Shown: piece by piece, positions 17,665 to 25,416 of the stretch | Position numbering within the stretch: position 1 is the first letter of the stretch | Layout: every line of letters starts with the position of its first letter | Source of the DNA: an uncultured beta proteobacterium | GTDB taxonomy: Bacteria; Pseudomonadota; Gammaproteobacteria; Burkholderiales; SG8-41 | DNA length: 64,000 nt | NCBI GenBank assembly: GCA_903885665.1 | Contig: CAISJL010000064.1 | Coordinates: 1 to 64,000 of the forward strand | Reading direction: 5' to 3' | Program-made: the position numbers and the translations under genes | Notes under the pieces: model-generated | The model's database searches: none | The model's input: the letters and a program-made list of their open reading frames with translations, nothing else | Told to the model about the DNA's origin: nothing

Positions 17665-19587
17665 ATGTCGAGTGAAGATCTAGAGCCGATTGTAAATCAA
17701 TCGAATAACCCGAGTTTTTTTGATGTTTTAGAGCAGCGTCTTTCGCGACGTCAGTGGTTAAGCACTGTTGCTGCGGGTGCTGCAATTCAGATGATGCCGA
17801 TGGCGTTTGTCGAGGCCGCCACGCCCAGCGCAGTGGGTTCAACCTTGGGCTTCCGTAGTGTTGCGGTATCTACTGCTGATCACATTCAAGTGCCAGAGGG
17901 TTATATCGCCGAAGTGTTCTATCGCTGGGGAGATGCCATTGGTCATGTCCAAGGCAATCCTGAATTTAAGCCTGATGCCAGCAATAGCGCCCAAGACCAA
18001 GCGTTACAAGCCGGTATGCATCACGATGGCATTCATTTCTTCCCGTTGCCCTTGGGTAGTCAACGCTCAGACCACGGTTTGCTGGTGTTAAATCATGAGT
18101 ATACCGATGAAGGTTTGTTACACACCGACGGCATGGAGCCGCTGAGCGCTGAAAAAGTGTTGAAATCACAACATGCGCACGGCGTCTCAGTGATTGAGGT
18201 GCGACAGCAGGCAGGTCAATGGGTTGTGGTGCGGCCTTCAAAGTATGCGCGGCGCATTACAGCAGTGACGCCAATGCGTATTGCAGGGCCGGCAGCCAGT
18301 GATCAAGCGATGCGCACGCAGGCTGATCCGCAAGGGCTTGAAGTATTCGGCACGATGAATAATTGTGCGCATGGCTTTACGCCATGGGGTACTTATTTGA
18401 CTTGTGAGGAAAACTGGGATGGCTATTTTGTGAATGGCGGCACCATTACCGCTGATCAAAAGCGCAATGGTATTAATGCCAAGGGTCGCAGCATTGGTTG
18501 GGATAAGTTCGATGAGCGTTTTAATGTGGCGCGCCATCCGAATGAAGCGAATCGCTTTGGTTGGGTAGTCGAGATTGATCCCTTCGACCCGCAATCGAAG
18601 CCGGTGAAACGGACAACCCTAGGTCGGTTTGGTCACGAAGGGGCAAAAACCGTATTGGCAAAAGATGGCCGCGTAGTGGTGTATTTGGGTGATGACCGAG
18701 CATTTGAATATATTTATAAATTTGTCTCGCGTGATCGTTACAACCCGCGCGATAGACGCGCTAACATGAATTTACTGGATCATGGCACTTTGTACGTGGC
18801 GCAATTTGATGCTGATGGATCGGGACGTTGGATTGCCTTGACCCATGGTGCTAATGGACTCACCACAGAAGCAGGCTTTCAGAGTCAGGCTGATATTTTG
18901 ATACGTACTCGATCCGCTGGCGATGTGGTGGGTGCAACCAAGATGGATAGGCCAGAGTGGATTGCAGTGCACCCGAACACCAATGAAGTGTATTGCACGC
19001 TCACCAACAATGCTGGACGTGGTGCAACTAGCATGCCAGGAGTAGATGCCGCCAACCCACGAGTCAATAATGCGTTCGGTCAGATTGTACGCTGGCGAGA
19101 GGCGGGTAATGATCCTGCAGCATTAGCCCTCAATTGGGATTTATTTGTGATGGCAGGCGATGCACAGCATCCCGAAGCGGCACGACAAGGCAACATTAAT
19201 GGCGATTCATTTGGCAGCCCTGATGGCTTATGGTTTGATCCGCGCGGCGTATTATGGATACAAACCGACGTCTCCACTTCAACTTTGAATCGCGGGCATT
19301 ATGAGCGATTAGGCAATAATATGATGTTGGCAGCCGATATTAAAACACGTGAGATTCGGCGCTTTTTAACAGGACCCAAAGGCTGCGAAATAACGGGGGT
19401 TATTACCACTCCTGATGCCCGCACTATGTTTATCAATATACAGCACCCAGGTGAACCCAGTAACGAGCGCAGTGATCCTAAACACCCCAAAGCGGTCAGC
19501 GCTTGGCCTGAAGGCGAGGCGGGTGGGCGCCCGCGATCAGCTACTGTGCTGATACGCAAGCGCGATGGTGGCGTCATCGGTACCTAG
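17665..19587 (+). CDS. phoX: PhoX-family alkaline phosphatase, Tat-exported
   Basis: A 640-residue phosphatase of the PhoX (DUF839) family, a periplasmic enzyme that uses calcium and iron and releases phosphate from organic esters. A twin-arginine signal, S-R-R-Q-W-L-S-T-V-A, lies near residues 27-36. The diagnostic block with the iron-ligand Cys, N-C-A-H-G-F-T-P-W-G-T-Y-L-T-C-E-E-N-W, is near residue 232, and later acidic motifs such as G-H-E-G-A-K and G-D-D-R-A-F-E-Y-I-Y-K follow. It fits a phosphate-scavenging role alongside the phosphonate operon and the lipid genes. A strong terminator follows it. Confidence 0.93.
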   Translation: MSSEDLEPIVNQSNNPSFFDVLEQRLSRRQWLSTVAAGAAIQMMPMAFVEAATPSAVGSTLGFRSVAVSTADHIQVPEGYIAEVFYRWGDAIGHVQGNPEFKPDASNSAQDQALQAGMHHDGIHFFPLPLGSQRSDHGLLVLNHEYTDEGLLHTDGMEPLSAEKVLKSQHAHGVSVIEVRQQAGQWVVVRPSKYARRITAVTPMRIAGPAASDQAMRTQADPQGLEVFGTMNNCAHGFTPWGTYLTCEENWDGYFVNGGTITADQKRNGINAKGRSIGWDKFDERFNVARHPNEANRFGWVVEIDPFDPQSKPVKRTTLGRFGHEGAKTVLAKDGRVVVYLGDDRAFEYIYKFVSRDRYNPRDRRANMNLLDHGTLYVAQFDADGSGRWIALTHGANGLTTEAGFQSQADILIRTRSAGDVVGATKMDRPEWIAVHPNTNEVYCTLTNNAGRGATSMPGVDAANPRVNNAFGQIVRWREAGNDPAALALNWDLFVMAGDAQHPEAARQGNINGDSFGSPDGLWFDPRGVLWIQTDVSTSTLNRGHYERLGNNMMLAADIKTREIRRFLTGPKGCEITGVITTPDARTMFINIQHPGEPSNERSDPKHPKAVSAWPEGEAGGRPRSATVLIRKRDGGVIGT

Positions 19588-19659
19588 TAATGTCATTGTC
19601 TAAGTAGGTATTTAATCGACATCCTTTATTTCCCTGCATTTTTTTGGGAATGGGTTGTG

Positions 19660-19694
19660 AAAACGGCAAACAGGTGGTGACTGTTTGCCGTTTT
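19660..19694 (+). terminator. Rho-independent terminator after phoX
   Basis: A perfect 14-bp inverted repeat, AAAACGGCAAACAG with CTGTTTGCCGTTTT, has a 7-base loop and ends in a run of five T residues. It lies 73 bp after the phoX stop and separates it from the btaA promoter. Confidence 0.95.
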
Positions 19695-19742
19695 TCATGC
19701 GTAAGTATAGTGCTGATCAGTCAAATAATCTGATTCGTAAAG

Positions 19743-19782
19743 CGTTCATCAAATTGTCGTAAAAATTTCATCGTTACTTCAT
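19743..19782 (+). promoter_or_regulatory. Four tandem Pho-box-like repeats and -10 box upstream of btaA
   Basis: Four 7-mers, CGTTCAT, TTGTCGT, ATTTCAT and ACTTCAT, occur at exactly 11-bp intervals, each separated by 4 bp. They match the PhoB half-site consensus CTGTCAT at 5, 6, 5 and 4 positions (counting T as allowed at position 1). TAGCAT at 19793-19798 begins 10 bp after the last unit, the normal distance from a Pho box to a -10 box. The leader to the ATG at 19828 would be about 20-25 bases. Confidence 0.65.
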
Positions 19783-19827
19783 TGGAGAGGGCTAGCATCA
19801 ACCCATCATTTTTATCGGGAAAATAAT

Positions 19828-21102
19828 ATGCAAACGGCTATTGATCAAGGCAGTCATCCTATTCAAAACAATCCGAACCGTGTGAATGAAGGGCGCTCCA
19901 GAGAGTTGCTCAATCATGCAGTGTTTGGTCATAAAGAAGAGGTGACAATCACAGAGCGTATTTTTGCGTATTGGTTTAGGCGCTTGGTATACACCCAGAT
20001 TTGGGAGGATCCTGTGGTGGATATGGCTGCATTGAATGTGCAACCCAGTGACCATATCGTAACCATTGCATCTGGTGGTTGTAACGCGTTGTCGTATTTA
20101 ACCGGAGGCGCTGCACAGGTTACGGCGGTGGACTTAAATCACGCCCACGTGTGTTTAGTGAAGCTGAAGATTGCGGCGGTGGAGGGATTAACTAATCATG
20201 CAGATTTTTTTCAACTATTTGGAATGGCAAATACTGCCGCCAATACACGCCTATATCAGCAAAAAATAGCACATCTGCTGGACGATGATGCGCGTGAGTA
20301 TTGGGAGGGTGGCCCGCTGGGCTTTAAGCGTATTCGAATGTTTGCAAAAGGGTTTTATAAGTATGGTTTGCTGGGGCAAATTATTGGGATTTTACATTTG
20401 GCCGCAAGAATTAAAGGCGTAAAATTAGAGGAATTGTTGCAGCAGCCGGATTTAGCGAGCCAGGAGAAATGGTTTGATGAAAAAGTAGCAGCAATTTTTG
20501 ACTCCAAACTAGTGAAGCGTTTATGTACCAGTCCTTTGGCACTTTATAACCTAGGCATTCCCCCGAGCCAGCATCAAGCGTTGTGCGAGGACCAGCCACT
20601 ACAAATGGCAGAGGTTTTGAAAGAACGTGCTCGACGGATTGCAACTGTGACTCCGGTTAGAGAGAATTATTTCGCATGGCAAGCCTACGGACGCCGCTAT
20701 GATGTGACGGGCAATAGTGCATTGCCACCGTATTTGATGCGAGAGAATTATTTCCAATTGCGAGATTCAATTAATCGTCTATCCATTACGCAGAGCAATA
20801 TTCGTCAAGCATTAACGGCTTGCGCCGAGCAATCTGTAGATGCAGTGGTGTTGCTAGATGCGCAAGATTGGATGTCGCCAACAGAGATTACTTTGCTATG
20901 GCAAGAGATTACCCGTACCGCAAAACCGGGTGCACGGGTGATTTTTAGAACTGCAGGGATAGCCTCCCCAGTGGATGCTTGCTTGACTGGCGGCCTGGAG
21001 GGGCGTTGGGTAAAAGACATTGATGTATCTGCTGAGGCGAGCTTAAAAGATCGCTCAGGGATCTATGGTGGATTTCATTTATATCGCTTGCAGGCGCAGT
21101 AA
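19828..21102 (+). CDS. btaA: BtaA-like S-adenosylmethionine:diacylglycerol 3-amino-3-carboxypropyl transferase (DUF3419)
   Basis: A 424-residue protein of the DUF3419/BtaA family, about the length of known BtaA. Around residues 57-65 it has the family block Q-I-W-E-D-P-V-V-D, and the SAM site runs I-A-S-G-G-C-N-A-L-S-Y then V-T-A-V-D-L-N-H-A-H at about 80-107. BtaA adds the homoserine headgroup to diacylglycerol, the first step to the phosphorus-free betaine lipid DGTS. The second enzyme, methyltransferase BtaB, is not adjacent; a GNAT/FemAB-like gene overlaps the stop by 1 bp instead. The Pho-box-like promoter fits induction by phosphate starvation. Confidence 0.85.
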   Translation: MQTAIDQGSHPIQNNPNRVNEGRSRELLNHAVFGHKEEVTITERIFAYWFRRLVYTQIWEDPVVDMAALNVQPSDHIVTIASGGCNALSYLTGGAAQVTAVDLNHAHVCLVKLKIAAVEGLTNHADFFQLFGMANTAANTRLYQQKIAHLLDDDAREYWEGGPLGFKRIRMFAKGFYKYGLLGQIIGILHLAARIKGVKLEELLQQPDLASQEKWFDEKVAAIFDSKLVKRLCTSPLALYNLGIPPSQHQALCEDQPLQMAEVLKERARRIATVTPVRENYFAWQAYGRRYDVTGNSALPPYLMRENYFQLRDSINRLSITQSNIRQALTACAEQSVDAVVLLDAQDWMSPTEITLLWQEITRTAKPGARVIFRTAGIASPVDACLTGGLEGRWVKDIDVSAEASLKDRSGIYGGFHLYRLQAQ

Positions 21103-22136
21103 TGACGCATTGGCCAGATGCACAATTGTCGAGCTGGATTGGTAATGCTGGCGCTGAGATTGAACGGCTAGGGGTTGCGCGAATTGCCGTCACTCGCACC
21201 CAAACGCCACGCATTAAATTTGCAACCTATATTCATTCTTTACGGAGTGCATGGTTTGATTATGCGGCGCATGAGTTGGCAGATCGACAGTTTTTAGCGA
21301 TGAGCATGCGGACGATGGGTTGGTTGGCAAAGCAATTAGGGCTAGATCAGGTGGTGCTTGTCGGTAATGACCCGATATCTACAAATATATGGGATGCAAG
21401 CACCCAATTGCATATTGCTCAATTATGTAGATTGTTATTAGGGCAATGCCCTCAGCAATACATTGGCGTGCGCAACCTGGTACCTAAATATCACGCAGAA
21501 CTAATGGATGCACTGAGTGCGATGGGGTTTTATCGGCTTCCGGCGCGGGTGATTTATGAATTTGATTGTCGATCTGCTCTGAAAAATAGGGCGTCTCATC
21601 TGCAACGTGATCGCACCTTGTTGCGTAAGTGTGCGCTGGAAGTGTCGATTCAAACAACACTCAACGTGTATCAGGCACGGCAACTATGTGCGCTATACAG
21701 AAGTATTTATGTAGAAAAGCACAGTGCGCTTAATCCGCAATACACTGAGCAGTTTTTTATGGATATGGTGAATTCGGGTCTTATGCAGTGTTTGTTGCTG
21801 CAGGATGTCAATGGCGTGGTCATGGCATTTGCATTAATGTATCAAGTGGAGAGCACGCTCACAGTGCCGGCATTAGGGTATGAGGTGCTGGTTAAGGGTT
21901 TGTATCGCATGTTATTTGCCGCGATTATGAACCATGTAGAGTCGCATCAGTTATTGTTAAACTATAGCTCTGGTGCTGGAGATTTTAAGCGCAAGCGCGG
22001 TGCTCAAGCGGTGTTGGAATATACCATGCTGCGCGCTCCATCACAGAATAACCGGATCAGTCGTTTGATTTTGTCTTCAGTCGCTCAGTACGCGCATCGG
22101 GTGAGTAGTGCAAATCTAATTGCACTAGGGGCTTAA
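21102..22136 (+). CDS. GNAT/FemAB-fold acyltransferase-like protein coupled to btaA
   Basis: A 344-residue protein with no signal peptide. The C-terminal two thirds look like the GNAT_6/BioF2-like and FemAB fold: L-Q-R-D-R-T-L-L-R-K near residue 168, L-Y-R-S-I-Y-V-E-K-H-S near 202, and L-L-N-Y-S-S-G-A-G-D-F-K-R-K-R-G-A near 286-302. The N-terminal 100 residues are not recognised. The TAATG overlap with btaA predicts translational coupling and a shared pathway. It might acylate or aminoacylate the free amine of the BtaA product. That is inference; no function is known to me. It lacks the SAM motifs of BtaB. Confidence 0.65.
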   Translation: MTHWPDAQLSSWIGNAGAEIERLGVARIAVTRTQTPRIKFATYIHSLRSAWFDYAAHELADRQFLAMSMRTMGWLAKQLGLDQVVLVGNDPISTNIWDASTQLHIAQLCRLLLGQCPQQYIGVRNLVPKYHAELMDALSAMGFYRLPARVIYEFDCRSALKNRASHLQRDRTLLRKCALEVSIQTTLNVYQARQLCALYRSIYVEKHSALNPQYTEQFFMDMVNSGLMQCLLLQDVNGVVMAFALMYQVESTLTVPALGYEVLVKGLYRMLFAAIMNHVESHQLLLNYSSGAGDFKRKRGAQAVLEYTMLRAPSQNNRISRLILSSVAQYAHRVSSANLIALGA

Positions 22137-22211
22137 ATTAAAAATAAAATAAAATAAAAATTAAATTTTTTAATCAGTATCTGTGTTATGCCTGTGTTAT
22201 GTATTTGTTGC

Positions 22212-22247
22212 ATGACAATGATGACAATGATGACAATGATGTCAATG
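22212..22247. repeat. Tandem repeat, 9-bp unit ATGACAATG, four copies
   Basis: Three perfect copies of ATGACAATG are followed by one ATGTCAATG. The array lies just before the Pho box of the PlcP-like gene. An 11-base stretch, ATGACAATGAT, recurs inverted as ATCATTGTCAT within the Pho box, so the DNA could fold into a hairpin. The units contain the reverse complement of TTGTCAT, but at 9-bp rather than 11-bp spacing. Confidence 0.85.
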
Positions 22248-22255
22248 TGATATCA

Positions 22256-22273
22256 ATGTCATATCATTGTCAT
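22256..22273 (+). promoter_or_regulatory. Pho box of the PlcP-like gene
   Basis: ATGTCAT and TTGTCAT are separated by ATCA, so six of seven positions match in each half (TGTCAT) with the correct 4-bp spacer. An AT-rich TATTTAT/TTATCAT stretch lies about 7-12 bp downstream and could be the -10 box. The site overlaps the first possible ATG (22272), which argues that translation starts further downstream. Confidence 0.75.
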
Positions 22274-22295
22274 GCAATGTATTTATCATCGATAC

Positions 22296-23225
22296 ATGCC
22301 TTCTGAAACAGTATTATCCAAAGTTAACCCATCCGAAACCGCGTCATCTGAAACTGCGGCCAGTGCAGAGCTTGAACCATCGATCGTTGTGCGCACAATC
22401 TGGATTTCAGATTTGCATTTAGGCACTCCTGGTTGTCAAGCAGATGCATTGTTACATTTCTTAAGAGTCACCGAATGCGAAACGTTGTATTTGGTTGGCG
22501 ATATTATTGATGGCTGGCAATTGCGACGCAATTGGTATTGGCCTCAGGCCCATAACGATGTCATTCAAAAAATATTACGTAAAGCACGTAAAGGCACAAA
22601 AGTGATTTTTGTGCCAGGTAACCACGATGAATTTGCCCGTAAGTATGTTGCGCATAATTTTGGTGGCGTCGATGTGCTTGAAGATTGTATACATCAGACA
22701 GTTGATGGTCGACGCTTATGGGTTACGCATGGAGATTTATTCGATTGCGTGGCGCAATATGCCAAATGGTTGGCGTATCTTGGCGATATGGCTTACGAAT
22801 TCACTTTGAAAGTGAACCAGCGTTTTAATTCTTTGCGCGCACGCTTGGGTATGCCGTATTGGAGCTTATCTAAATTCTTAAAATTCAAAGTGAAAGGTGC
22901 TGTTAACTACGTGGGTAATTTTGAAGAGGCGGTTGCGCATGAAGCGCGTAAACGCAATGTACATGGTGTGGTTTGCGGCCATATTCACCATGCTGAGATC
23001 AGACAGATCGATGGTATGTTGTATTGCAATGATGGAGATTGGGTAGAGAGCATGACCGCCTTGGTAGAGCATTATGATGGACGGTTAGAAATTCTGGATC
23101 ACAGTGCGTATGCCAGACATTTGGAGTCGGCGGTAGTTGAAAATGAATTTGATCAGCGCTTGGTCGATACTGGCGCTATTTCCAAAACTGCACCTGTATC
23201 GGTATCAGAAGTATTGGTTCGCTAG
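22296..23225 (+). CDS. PlcP-like metallophosphoesterase (annotated in relatives as LpxH-like UDP-2,3-diacylglucosamine diphosphatase)
   Basis: A calcineurin-like phosphoesterase of about 309 residues. Metal motifs are in order: I-S-D-L-H-L-G-T-P-G-C-Q-A, L-V-G-D-I-I-D-G-W, P-G-N-H-D-E, T-H-G-D and C-G-H-I-H-H. The T-P-G-C-Q-A start and the long C-terminal half resemble PlcP, the phospholipase C that removes headgroups from membrane phospholipids under phosphate starvation, more than the short LpxH of lipid A synthesis. The Pho box agrees. The start at 22296 is chosen because the ATG at 22272 lies in the Pho box; a start closer to residue 30 is possible. The first 25 residues are low-complexity Ser/Glu/Thr. 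Confidence 0.78.
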   Translation: MPSETVLSKVNPSETASSETAASAELEPSIVVRTIWISDLHLGTPGCQADALLHFLRVTECETLYLVGDIIDGWQLRRNWYWPQAHNDVIQKILRKARKGTKVIFVPGNHDEFARKYVAHNFGGVDVLEDCIHQTVDGRRLWVTHGDLFDCVAQYAKWLAYLGDMAYEFTLKVNQRFNSLRARLGMPYWSLSKFLKFKVKGAVNYVGNFEEAVAHEARKRNVHGVVCGHIHHAEIRQIDGMLYCNDGDWVESMTALVEHYDGRLEILDHSAYARHLESAVVENEFDQRLVDTGAISKTAPVSVSEVLVR

Positions 23226-23395
23226 GCGAGCAGCGTGTTGCTGCGCTCAGCACTAAGATAATGTATCGATTGTTGAGCTGATTTTGCGGCATAATATCAG
23301 GCTTCTGAATCTGCTAAATCTCTGCTACGCGTGGTTTGCACATCATTTAAGATGTTTGGCATGAATCTTGATTGTTATCAAATAAGGATTTAGCC

Positions 23396-23785
23396 ATGTC
23401 TGTGATTAATTTAACTGTAGAGTCTTTTCCTCGTACGATAGAGGGCGATCGTATTGTAGTCATTGACTTTTGGGCGTCTTGGTGTGGTCCGTGTATGCAG
23501 TTTGCACCGGTGTTTGAAGCGGCCTCTGAGCGGTATCCAGACATGATCTTTGCTAAGGTCGACTCTGATGCAGAGTCAGCGTTGTCCTCGCATTTTGCCA
23601 TTCGCTCCATTCCAACTTTGATGATTTTTCGTGAAAAAATTATTGTGTTTATGCAAGCGGGCGCATTAATGCCAGCGCAACTCGATGCGGTGCTCGATCA
23701 AGTAGCGGCCTTGGATATGGACGAAGTGCGTCGTGATGTGGCTGCGCAAGAGGCCGCTCAACAACAAACGCAGTCTCAGCAGTAA
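23396..23785 (+). CDS. Thioredoxin-family protein
   Basis: A 129-residue cytoplasmic thioredoxin. The active site is W-A-S-W-C-G-P-C with Cys30 and Cys33, the cis-proline loop reads R-S-I-P-T-L-M-I-F, and a Gln/Ala-rich tail of about 20 residues follows the fold. The ATG at 23396 has an AAGGA site 8 bp upstream. It differs from TrxA in the replacement of the usual G-x-x-x-G region by Q-A-G-A-L-M-P and in the tail. It probably serves general thiol-disulfide exchange. No partner gene is adjacent. Confidence 0.88.
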   Translation: MSVINLTVESFPRTIEGDRIVVIDFWASWCGPCMQFAPVFEAASERYPDMIFAKVDSDAESALSSHFAIRSIPTLMIFREKIIVFMQAGALMPAQLDAVLDQVAALDMDEVRRDVAAQEAAQQQTQSQQ

Positions 23786-24178
23786 GCTTCGATTCAGCTT
23801 GAGGTTCTGCTTTGTGCCATAGTGCCGGCTTAAAAACCCAATAAAATCAAATAGTTATTAATTGCTGCCGGCTGGTCTGCGCTGTGCGCGGCGATTACGC
23901 TAGCGCTGATTAAACCGCTAGGTGGTGATTCGCGTTAGACTATGCGACCCCAGACTGCTCAGTGTAGAGCGGGTTTGTGATGACGCCAAAGCGTTGTGTG
24001 CACAGTACCGGCATTGCATTGAGAAATTGGTGCATCGAGATGGCGCGCACTCACACCGACTTGTTGATTGATATCGATTTTATCTTGATACCTTATTCCT
24101 TTATTCCTTTATTCCTTTACTCCCTGATTTCCTTAATGCCTACCCCCTTAATATTTTAACGATTGCTTAGATATTCTC
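23786..24178. other. Intergenic region before the RND operon
   Basis: No intact gene is recognised. A short frame around 23865-23938 reads like a membrane helix (A-G-W-S-A-L-C-A-A-I-T-L-A-L-I-K-P-L-G-G) and ends in a stop; it may be a fossil of a transporter gene. The last 90 bases are T-rich and contain an 8-bp tandem array. Confidence 0.45.
24093..24124. repeat. Tandem repeat, 8-bp unit TTATTCCT, four copies
   Basis: Three perfect copies of TTATTCCT and a fourth, TTACTCCC. The array lies 55 bp before the RND adaptor start, within its likely promoter or leader. Confidence 0.85.
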
Positions 24179-25414
24179 ATGAAGCGTTTATTTTATAGTT
24201 TGATTGTGTTGGCCTTATGTGTTGCTGCTGGGTTTACTTGGCAGCATTTCTCTAAATCTAAATCATCTTCAGCGGCTTCTGCACCAGCAGTAGGTGGTCC
24301 GCCACGTGGTTTACCGGTGAAGGCGGAAATGGTGCGCAAGGGTGCTATCGTCGACTCGATTAGTGCAGTGGGCACCATGCTGGCACAAGAGTCGGTGATG
24401 ATTCGTCCGGAAATTGATTCGCGTATTGTGAGCATTCATTTTCAAGAAGGTCAGTTGGTGCACAAAGGTGATTTATTAGTCACATTAGATGCAGCCGAGT
24501 CCGAGGCGCAGTTGGCTTCGGCAATTGCTGCAGCCAATTTAAATCGTAGCCGCCTCAAGCGTTCTGAAGAGCTGCAAGCAAAAAACTTTATTAGCGCCCA
24601 AGCTTTAGATGAGGCGCGCGAGAACTTGAATCAAACTGCTGCGCGTGAATCTGAACTCAGAGCCAAGCTACTCAAAAGTACTATCCGCGCCCCTTTTGAT
24701 GGTGTGACGGGTTTGCGTCAAGTCAGTCCGGGTGCTTATGTTAAAGCTGGTCAGGATATGGCACGCCTAGAAGGCATCGGTAGTTTGAAGTTAGACTTCC
24801 GTATCCCGGAACTGTATCTACGAAAAATCAGAGTAGGTCTTCATGTAGCGATTACGATGGATGCTTTCCCGCAAGAGTCGTTTAGCGGAGTGATTAATGC
24901 GATTGAACCGGGTATTGATGAGGCAACCCGCACGGTATTGATTCGGGCGCGTGTGGCCAATCCTACCGGACGCTTAAAGCCTGGGCTATTTGCACGGGTC
25001 GAATTGACTTTGGCGCGGCGTGAGCAGGCTTTGATCATTTCCGAGCAAGCCATTATGCCGCGTGGCAGCGAATGTTTTGTATATGTGATTGAAGAGGGTA
25101 AGGTGCGCTTGGTGCCAGTTGAATTAGGTTTACGGCGTCCGGGCGAGGTTGAAATTGTCAAGGGCTTGACTGCAGGTCAGTCGATTGTGATTGACGGTCA
25201 ATTGAAGTTGCAAGATGGTGCACCGGTGATGGTCTTGCCAGCGGTTGCGGCTCATGTAGCTAACACGGTCAATACAGTTCATACGTCCAATGAAGCCAAA
25301 GCAGCCAAAGCAGCTAATGGTGCGGCTAGCGGCACCCCTGCTACCTCCCCAGCCGCAGCTACAGCGTTAGCTCATCAACCACAAGCGACTCAGCCCGCGA
25401 CACGTAAGCCTTAA
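24179..25414 (+). CDS. RND efflux periplasmic adaptor subunit
   Basis: A 411-residue membrane-fusion protein. A single N-terminal membrane anchor (residues 3-22) leads into a biotinyl-lipoyl-like half motif, I-V-S-I-H-F-Q-E-G-Q-L-V-H-K-G-D-L-L-V-T-L-D. A coiled-coil hairpin (about 102-158) follows, then the second lipoyl half with T-I-R-A-P-F-D-G-V-T-G-L-R and a beta-barrel domain. The last 60 residues are an Ala/Thr/Pro-rich tail unlike the core. It bridges the inner-membrane pump encoded next to an outer-membrane channel, which is not in the window. Confidence 0.9.
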   Translation: MKRLFYSLIVLALCVAAGFTWQHFSKSKSSSAASAPAVGGPPRGLPVKAEMVRKGAIVDSISAVGTMLAQESVMIRPEIDSRIVSIHFQEGQLVHKGDLLVTLDAAESEAQLASAIAAANLNRSRLKRSEELQAKNFISAQALDEARENLNQTAARESELRAKLLKSTIRAPFDGVTGLRQVSPGAYVKAGQDMARLEGIGSLKLDFRIPELYLRKIRVGLHVAITMDAFPQESFSGVINAIEPGIDEATRTVLIRARVANPTGRLKPGLFARVELTLARREQALIISEQAIMPRGSECFVYVIEEGKVRLVPVELGLRRPGEVEIVKGLTAGQSIVIDGQLKLQDGAPVMVLPAVAAHVANTVNTVHTSNEAKAAKAANGAASGTPATSPAAATALAHQPQATQPATRKP

Positions 25415-25416
25415 TC

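Noticed and set aside
22272..22295. First ATG of the PlcP-like gene as the start
   Set aside because: It lies inside the Pho box and would make the operator part of the coding region.
23226..23260. GAGCAGC/GCTGCGCTC hairpin after the PlcP-like gene as a terminator
   Set aside because: The stem is broken by a bulge and no T-run follows.
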